From contig JAJDZO010000204.1 in assembly GCA_022824605.1 (NCBI GenBank), positions 1-9,720 of the forward strand: a stretch of 9,720 bases of DNA. Reading direction: 5' to 3'. Below are positions 3,735-9,720 of this stretch, piece after piece. Position 1 is the stretch's first letter. Every line of letters begins with the position of its first letter. The position numbers and the translations under genes are program-made. Source of the stretch: Acidimicrobiia bacterium. Its GTDB lineage: Bacteria > Actinomycetota > Acidimicrobiia > Acidimicrobiales > Aldehydirespiratoraceae. The notes under the pieces are model-generated. The model did not search any database and had not been told where the DNA came from. It saw nothing but the letters and a program-made list of their open reading frames with translations.

Positions 3735-5715
3735 GGGGGCTTCCGATGACGGTGGTGGGCGCCTCGCCGTCGAGCAGGTTCGTCGATGCTGGGGCGGCCC
3801 GGTGATGCCCTACGCCGCTGCGGCGGGTGCGGTGATCGGTGCGTGGCTGCTCGTCGGAGTGCCGCTGGCGGTGGTGGCGTTGCTGGTGGCGGCCTGCCTG
3901 TGGAGGCCAGGTCCGCTGCTCGTGCTGCTGGCGGCCGCCGCCCTCGCCGGGTTCTTCGGCTCAAGAGCGCTGGAAGGCCTTGCCGATCCGCCGTCGGGAC
4001 CGGTCGAGGGCTGGGTCACGCTGCTCGACGATCCCCGTCCGTTGGGCACGCGCGGGGTGCGGGTCACGGTCCGCTACGGCCAAGCCAGGGTCGAGGCCAG
4101 GGCCCACGGCGCGGTGGCCGCCCGGCTCGACGATCTGCTGGCCGGTGAGCGGGTTCACGTCTCGGGAACGGCTCGGCCCGCCGAGAGCGACTGGCTCCGC
4201 TGGCGCCACGTCGCGGCCACGCTGAACGTCGCCGCGGTGGGTGACCGGGCCGAGGCCGCCCCGCTGGCCGCGTTCACCAACCGGGTGCGACGGCTGCTGG
4301 ACTCCGGCGCGCGAAGCCTGTCCGACGACAGCCGAGCCATGTTCACCGGGATGGTCTACGGCGACGACCGTCACCAGTCGCCCCGCCTGTACGACGACTT
4401 CCGGGCCGCCGGCCTGGGCCACCTGCTGGTGGTGTCGGGCCAGAACGTCGCCTTCGTGCTCGCGCTGGCCTCGCCTCTGCTGGCTCGGAGTCGTCCGGGC
4501 GTCCGGCTGCTCGTGCTGTTGATGCTGCTGGCGGTGTTCGCGGTGCTCACCCGCTTCGAGCCCTCGGTGCTTCGGGCGGTGACCATGGCCGGGGTCGCCG
4601 TGATCAGCGCCGCGCTGGGACGGCCCGAGACCGGCCGGAGGACACTGGCCTGGGCCGTGGCCGCGGTGGTGGTGGCCGACCCGTTCCTGGTGAGGGTTCT
4701 GGCGTTCCAGCTGTCGGTGTGCGCGACGTGCGGCCTGTTGTGGATCACGCCTGCGCTGTCCGAGAAGCTGCGGGGCCCCCGACCGTTGAGGCTGGCGATC
4801 GCGACCACCGCCGGCGCCCAGCTAGCGGTCATGCCGCTGCTCGTGGCCGTGTTCGGTGCGGTGCCGGTGGCCTCGCTGCCTGCCAACGTGCTCGCCGGAC
4901 CCGCAACCGCGCCGGTGATGATGTGGGGCCTCACCGGCGGGCTCGGCGCCGGCGCGGTCGGCGGCCCAGTCGCCTGGTTGATCCATCGGCCCACCGCGGC
5001 GTTGTTGTGGTGGGTGCGCAGCGTCGCCGCGGCTGCCGCCGCCGCCCCGCCCGCGATGATCGGCGTCGCCGCCGCGGCGGCGGTAGGCGTCGGAGTGGCC
5101 CTGGTGCTCGCCTCTCGCTGGGGTGACCTTCGCCGGTTCGCTCGGTCTGTCGGCACCGTCGGCGGAGCTTGGGCTGGCGTGTCCGAGCGGTCCGATGCTG
5201 GGCCATCGTTGGCTCGGTCTGTCGGCACCGTCGGCGGAGCCCGGGCTGGCGTGCCCGAGCGGTCCAATGCTGGGCCATCGTTGGCGCGGCCTCTCGGAAT
5301 TGTCGGCGGAACCGTCGTGGCCGCCGTGCTGCTGTACAGCGTCGCATCGTCGGCGTCGGTGGCGCCGGGATGGTCGCACGCCGAGGGAGCCCGGCTGCTG
5401 CGTCACGGGGACTCGCTCGCGGTGGTGCTGGAGGACTCGGTGCGCCCGCGTGATCTGCTGCAGGCGCTGCGGCTGGCGGGCGTGCGCCGTGTGGATGTCG
5501 TGGTGGCCTCCAGGGGCGGTGCTTCCGACGCCCACGCCGTGCTCGCCCTGCGCGACCGGTACCCGGCCGCCGTAGTGCTGGCCCCGCCGATGCACCGCGT
5601 GCCCACCGCTCGCACAGTGCAGGCCGGGTCGACCGTGATGCTCGGCGACCTGGCGCTGGAGATCGTCGGCGACGGGCCCCGAATCGATGTGGCGATCCCA
5701 ACTTCCGGTCTCTGA
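3604..5715 (+). CDS. comEC: ComEC/Rec2 DNA uptake channel, start uncertain, degenerate C-terminal domain
   Basis: Polytopic inner-membrane protein that moves single-stranded DNA into the cell. Up to 703 residues from GTG 3604. The first ~67 are repeat-derived and Gly/Val-rich, and membrane helices begin right after M68 (ATG 3805), so the true start may lie between about 3718 and 3805. Next come helices (about 69-130) and an OB-like DUF4131 segment (about 136-213). The competence domain (from about 240) carries the hallmark GLGHLLVVSGQNVAF at 270-284 and many further helices to about 505. A linker at 513-569 holds a 24-residue tandem repeat. The C-terminal part (about 590-703) has the position and spacing of the metallo-beta-lactamase domain, but where HxHxDH is expected it reads DVVVASRGGASDAHA (631-645), so most metal ligands are missing. 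It follows comEA, as is usual for this pair, and a hairpin spans its stop codon. Confidence 0.93.
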   Translation: MSVGDSGRPVSVTPGPPSVAGGGAVSVVRGLLASGGGAVSVDRVGASDDGGGRLAVEQVRRCWGGPVMPYAAAAGAVIGAWLLVGVPLAVVALLVAACLWRPGPLLVLLAAAALAGFFGSRALEGLADPPSGPVEGWVTLLDDPRPLGTRGVRVTVRYGQARVEARAHGAVAARLDDLLAGERVHVSGTARPAESDWLRWRHVAATLNVAAVGDRAEAAPLAAFTNRVRRLLDSGARSLSDDSRAMFTGMVYGDDRHQSPRLYDDFRAAGLGHLLVVSGQNVAFVLALASPLLARSRPGVRLLVLLMLLAVFAVLTRFEPSVLRAVTMAGVAVISAALGRPETGRRTLAWAVAAVVVADPFLVRVLAFQLSVCATCGLLWITPALSEKLRGPRPLRLAIATTAGAQLAVMPLLVAVFGAVPVASLPANVLAGPATAPVMMWGLTGGLGAGAVGGPVAWLIHRPTAALLWWVRSVAAAAAAAPPAMIGVAAAAAVGVGVALVLASRWGDLRRFARSVGTVGGAWAGVSERSDAGPSLARSVGTVGGARAGVPERSNAGPSLARPLGIVGGTVVAAVLLYSVASSASVAPGWSHAEGARLLRHGDSLAVVLEDSVRPRDLLQALRLAGVRRVDVVVASRGGASDAHAVLALRDRYPAAVVLAPPMHRVPTARTVQAGSTVMLGDLALEIVGDGPRIDVAIPTSGL
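5140..5310 (+). repeat. 72-bp in-frame tandem repeat inside comEC
   Basis: Units 5140-5211 and 5212-5283 match at 68 of 72 positions, and a partial third unit follows at 5284-5310. They encode ARSVGTVGGxxAGVxERSxA plus GPSL (residues 513-560) and then ARPLGIVGG. The length is a multiple of three, so the frame is kept. The repeat lies in the linker between the membrane domain and the degenerate C-terminal domain. The high identity suggests a recent duplication. Confidence 0.92.
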
Positions 5716-5742
5716 GGGGAATATGTCCCCGTTCCGACCGGA
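5704..5742 (+). terminator. Two-tier hairpin spanning the comEC stop codon
   Basis: Outer stem TCCGGTC (5704-5710) with GACCGGA (5736-5742); inner stem GGGGA (5716-5720) with TCCCC (5726-5730) around loop ATATG; 5-base internal loops on each side. Twelve pairs in all. It sits at the end of comEC and about 50 bases before the holA promoter. No T run is present, so termination is inferred from position and stem strength. Confidence 0.5.
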
Positions 5743-5791
5743 CGTTCGCCGCTGAAGCCGGTCACGGCCGCGCCGGGTCGCAGGGTGGCCG

Positions 5792-5797
5792 TAACAT
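5792..5797 (+). promoter_or_regulatory. -10 box (TAACAT) of a leaderless holA promoter
   Basis: TAACAT fits TANNNT and ends 8 bases before ATG 5806, placing the transcript start at or one base before the start codon. No Shine-Dalgarno sequence precedes this ATG. It supports ATG 5806 over the in-frame GTG 5785. Confidence 0.5.
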
Positions 5798-5805
5798 CGG
5801 CCGCC

Positions 5806-6822
5806 ATGGGCGTGGAGCTGGTCACCGGCGACGATCCTGTGCTGGTCACCGAGGCGGTCGCCAAACTCGTCAAGGAGGCGCTGGGCGACGAGGACCGCAG
5901 CCTCGCTCTGGAGCAACTCGACGAGACCAGCCTGCGCGACCCCGACGGAGGATGGCGGCTTGCGCCGCTGGTCGATGCGGCCCAGACCCAGCCGTTCCTC
6001 ACGTCGCGTCGGGTGGTGGTGGGACGCCACCTGGCTCGGTTCTCCCGCAAAGGCGACTGCGACGACCTCGTGCGCCTGCTGGAGACGCTGCCGTCTACCA
6101 CCCATCTGGTGCTGGTATGGGAACGCGGCGTTGATCCGGTGATGGGAGGCCGCCTGCCCGCAGTGCCCAAAGCGCTTGCCGCTGCGGTGAAGGCCACCGG
6201 AGGCGCATCGCTGAACGTGACCCCGCCGAGAGGCAAGAACGAAGCCCACAAATGGCTGCGCAGCCAACTGCAGCAGTCGGACCTGCATTTCGAGTCGGCC
6301 GCGGTGGCGGCCATCGGCGACCTGGTGGGCGCCGACCACGGCAACATCGTCGGGCTGCTGCGAACCCTGGAGGGAGCGTTGGGATCGGGAGCGACCGTCA
6401 GCGCCGACGATGTGGCCGTCTACGGAGGCGACCCCGGCTCGGTCGTCCCGTGGGAACTCGACGACGCCATCGACCGGGGCGACATCACCGAGGCACTGAA
6501 GGTGCTGCACCGTCTGCTGCCGTCGCGCCACCCGCTGCAACTGCTCGCTGCTCTGGCGGGCCGCTACCAGCGGATGCTGCGCCTCGACGGAGCAGGCGCG
6601 GCCGACGAGCGTCAGGCCGCGGAGATGTTGGCCATGAAGGGCTCGACGTTCCCGGCGAAGAAGATCCTGGGTCAGACCCGCAGGCTGGGCTCAGAGAAGG
6701 TGGCGCGGGCGATCCGGCTGCTGGCCGACGCCGATCTCGCCCTGCGCGGAACCCTCGACTGGCCCGACGAGTTGGTGCTGGAGGTGCTGGTCGCCCGGCT
6801 GGCCGCGCTGTCGGCCCGCTGA
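5806..6822 (+). CDS. holA: DNA polymerase III subunit delta
   Basis: This 338-residue protein is the delta subunit of the clamp loader, which opens the beta sliding clamp and helps load it on primed DNA in the cytoplasm. The N-terminus ELVTGDDPVLVTEAVAKLV matches the start of the delta AAA+-like domain (typically a Gly-(D/E)-(D/E) turn followed by a helix). It continues with PFLTSRRVVVG near residues 60-70 and HLVLVWERG near 97-105 (the strand that ends in a loop after VxxE in this family). The middle PRGKNEAHKWLRSQLQ begins the second domain, and the helical C-terminal collar includes WELDDAIDRGDITEALKVLHRLL. As usual for delta, a functional Walker A motif is absent. Length is normal. ATG 5806 is preferred because a TANNNT box directly precedes it. 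The position between comEC and rpsT is a widespread bacterial gene order, which strengthens the call. Confidence 0.93.
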   Translation: MGVELVTGDDPVLVTEAVAKLVKEALGDEDRSLALEQLDETSLRDPDGGWRLAPLVDAAQTQPFLTSRRVVVGRHLARFSRKGDCDDLVRLLETLPSTTHLVLVWERGVDPVMGGRLPAVPKALAAAVKATGGASLNVTPPRGKNEAHKWLRSQLQQSDLHFESAAVAAIGDLVGADHGNIVGLLRTLEGALGSGATVSADDVAVYGGDPGSVVPWELDDAIDRGDITEALKVLHRLLPSRHPLQLLAALAGRYQRMLRLDGAGAADERQAAEMLAMKGSTFPAKKILGQTRRLGSEKVARAIRLLADADLALRGTLDWPDELVLEVLVARLAALSAR

Positions 6823-6834
6823 GCGCTCAGTTGA

Positions 6835-6852
6835 GGCCCGCGCAGTCGGGCT
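6835..6852. terminator. Hairpin between convergent holA and rpsT
   Basis: GCCCG (6836-6840) and CGGGC (6847-6851) enclose a 6-base loop, with a possible flanking G-T pair. It lies in the 40 bases between the two stop codons and could serve both strands. The stem is short and no T run is seen. Confidence 0.42.
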
Positions 6853-6862
6853 ATCGAGGGGG

Positions 6863-7135
6863 TCAGCCCTCCGGGGACCGCAGGCGCTCGATCTCGCGCA
6901 CTAGGCGGCTCTTGCGGCGAGCCGCAGTGTTCTTGTGGATGACACCCTTGGTCGCCGCTTTGTCGATCCGCTTGATGGCGAGGCGCATCGTCTCATCGGC
7001 AGCCTCGTCGTCGTGGTCGGCCGCGGCGAGGGCCGCCTTGGTTCGGGTGTTCATCTCCGAACGGACCGTCCGGTTGCGCAGTCGGCGCTTCTCGTTCTGC
7101 CGGTTGCGCTTGATCTGCGACTTGATGTTGGCCAC
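6863..7135 (-). CDS. rpsT: 30S ribosomal protein S20
   Basis: This 90-residue basic protein binds 16S rRNA early in small-subunit assembly. The N-terminus ANIKSQIKRNRQNEKRRLRN is the classic S20 opening. It is followed by alternating Arg/Lys-rich helices and the segment AIKRIDKAATKGVIHKNTAARRKSRL, the conserved C-terminal region of the family (compare KGxIHxNxAARxKSRL). Length fits the family (about 85-90). I chose GTG 7135, giving MANIKSQ as in most S20 proteins. An in-frame GTG at 7141 would add two residues (MSVANIK) and is possible, since neither start has a well-spaced ribosome site. The gene converges with holA and diverges from lepA. A 7-bp hairpin sits immediately upstream in its leader; S20 is known to control its own translation in E. 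coli, so a regulatory role is conceivable but unproven here. Confidence 0.96.
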   Translation of the reverse strand: MANIKSQIKRNRQNEKRRLRNRTVRSEMNTRTKAALAAADHDDEAADETMRLAIKRIDKAATKGVIHKNTAARRKSRLVREIERLRSPEG

Positions 7136-7141
7136 GCTCAC

Positions 7142-7168
7142 CTGCCGGTCGTGTCGGGGCGCCGGCAG
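7142..7168 (-). promoter_or_regulatory. Leader hairpin directly upstream of rpsT
   Basis: A perfect 7-bp inverted repeat, CTGCCGG (7142-7148) and CCGGCAG (7162-7168), with a 13-base loop abuts the rpsT starts on the minus strand. It would fold in the 5' leader if transcription begins upstream of 7168. It could hide or present the start; chance occurrence in GC-rich DNA is also plausible. Confidence 0.3.
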
Positions 7169-7264
7169 CCTTATGTGCCGGTTGTCTGGGGGCCGTAGGG
7201 CCGACGGTCGAGGCTAGCGTTGCCGGGCCGTCCCCCCACCGCCGCGTCCGGTATCGAGCCTCTC

Positions 7265-9049
<1,785 letters not shown>

Positions 9050-9059
9050 CATCTCGACC

Positions 9060-9720
9060 ATGCCGGACGACCGCAAGGCCGCCATCCTCTACGCAGTCGT
9101 TCAGGAGTACATCCGCACCGCCCAGCCGGTGGGCTCGGGCCGGGTGGCGCGCTCGCCGGGCATCGACGCCTCGCCGGCCACGGTGCGAAGCGAGATGGCG
9201 GCGCTGACCGACCAGGAGTACCTGATCCAGCCCCACACCAGCGCCGGTCGGGTGCCCACCGTCAAGGGCTACCGCTTCTTCGTGGACCAGTGGCGCCGGC
9301 GGTCGCCCTCGCCCACCCTCGCCGCGGCCGACCGCCGTCAGGTCAACGAGTTCTTCTCGGTCTCCCACGGCGGGTTCGAGTCGATCCTGTCAGAGACCAC
9401 CGGGCTGCTGTCGGACCTCACCGACTGCACCGCGGTGGTGGTGGCGCCCAGTCCCGCCGCGGCGGTGGTGCGATCGGCCCAGTTGGTGGAGCTGTCCGTC
9501 GGCAAGGTCCTGGTGGTTGCCGTCATGTCCAACGGCGTGGTGGAGAAGCGCACCATCGACGTGCCCGCCGACACCACCGCGGAGGTGGTGTCGGATGCGT
9601 CTCGTCGCTTGGCGCGCCGGGTGCTGGGGCGGACCCTTGCCGACATCGACGACTGTGACGAGCCCGACGACAGACTGTTGGCCGCGGCCATCGCCGCGTT
9701 GCAGGAAGCCCGCGCCGACC
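9060..9720 (+). CDS. hrcA: Heat-inducible transcription repressor HrcA (3' end beyond window)
   Basis: The first 220 codons are present and open to the right edge; the whole protein is usually about 340 residues. HrcA is a cytoplasmic repressor that binds CIRCE operators before groESL/dnaK-type operons and is released on heat shock. Seen: the N-terminal winged-helix region RKAAILYAVVQEYIRTAQPVGS (5-26) and SPATVRSEMAALTDQEYL (38-55). Then comes the strongly conserved QPHTSAGRVPTVKGYRFFVD (57-76), followed by the start of the GAF-like/dimerisation part, including TTGLLSDLTDCTAVVVAPSP (about 113-132). The ATG at 9060 lies 10 bases after the lepA stop, and the gene may be co-transcribed with lepA or use the TAGCAT box. 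dnaJ commonly follows hrcA and would be expected beyond the window. No CIRCE element is visible upstream. Confidence 0.96.
   Translation, partial: MPDDRKAAILYAVVQEYIRTAQPVGSGRVARSPGIDASPATVRSEMAALTDQEYLIQPHTSAGRVPTVKGYRFFVDQWRRRSPSPTLAAADRRQVNEFFSVSHGGFESILSETTGLLSDLTDCTAVVVAPSPAAAVVRSAQLVELSVGKVLVVAVMSNGVVEKRTIDVPADTTAEVVSDASRRLARRVLGRTLADIDDCDEPDDRLLAAAIAALQEARAD

Noticed and set aside
4822..6540. Long open minus-strand frame opposite comEC and holA
   Set aside because: It is antisense to two clearly recognisable genes; its His/Arg/Gln-rich composition is the usual product of a reversed GC-rich coding strand, and no domain is visible.

Overview
The window is GC-rich bacterial chromosome. 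Strong G/C preference at third codon positions, an F420-dependent luciferase-like oxidoreductase, TANNNT -10 boxes placed directly in front of start codons, and the gene order comEA-comEC-holA-rpsT-lepA-hrcA all point to a high-GC actinomycete. Acidimicrobiia is a reasonable guess, but the sequence alone does not settle the class. Apart from the left end, this is a housekeeping locus.

Layout. Positions 1-600 hold two small minus-strand reading frames of unknown function with a lower GC3 than their neighbours. They lie in one continuous frame split by a single TGA, and the downstream part resembles the ribosome-silencing factor RsfS/Iojap. A tRNA-Ala(GGC) follows at 601-673 (minus), then a predicted F420-dependent LLM oxidoreductase (725-1753, minus). 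Divergent from it is a thioredoxin-TPR protein of the CnoX/YbbN type (1876-2595). The competence pair comEA (2845-3552) and comEC (3604-5715) comes next. It carries three separate sets of direct repeats: upstream of comEA, across the comEA/comEC junction, and inside comEC. holA (5806-6822) and rpsT (minus, 6863-7135) converge. lepA (7265-9049) runs divergently from rpsT and is followed after 10 bases by hrcA (9060 onward), which runs off the right edge.

How the genes work together. ComEA binds DNA outside the membrane and ComEC forms the channel that takes up a single strand. HolA (DNA polymerase III delta) loads the sliding clamp. S20 is a small-subunit ribosomal protein, LepA/EF4 acts on ribosomes, HrcA represses chaperone genes, and CnoX-type proteins protect unfolding clients. 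The order reflects conserved synteny rather than one pathway.

The most notable observations are: (1) the in-frame TGA splitting an RsfS-like frame beside tRNA-Ala; (2) the concentration of tandem duplications in comEA-comEC; (3) a ComEC C-terminal domain lacking the metallo-beta-lactamase metal ligands; (4) a consistent leaderless-promoter layout before the thioredoxin, holA and hrcA genes, with the hrcA -10 box overlapping the lepA stop codon. I see no mobile element, CRISPR array or clearly new multi-gene system.
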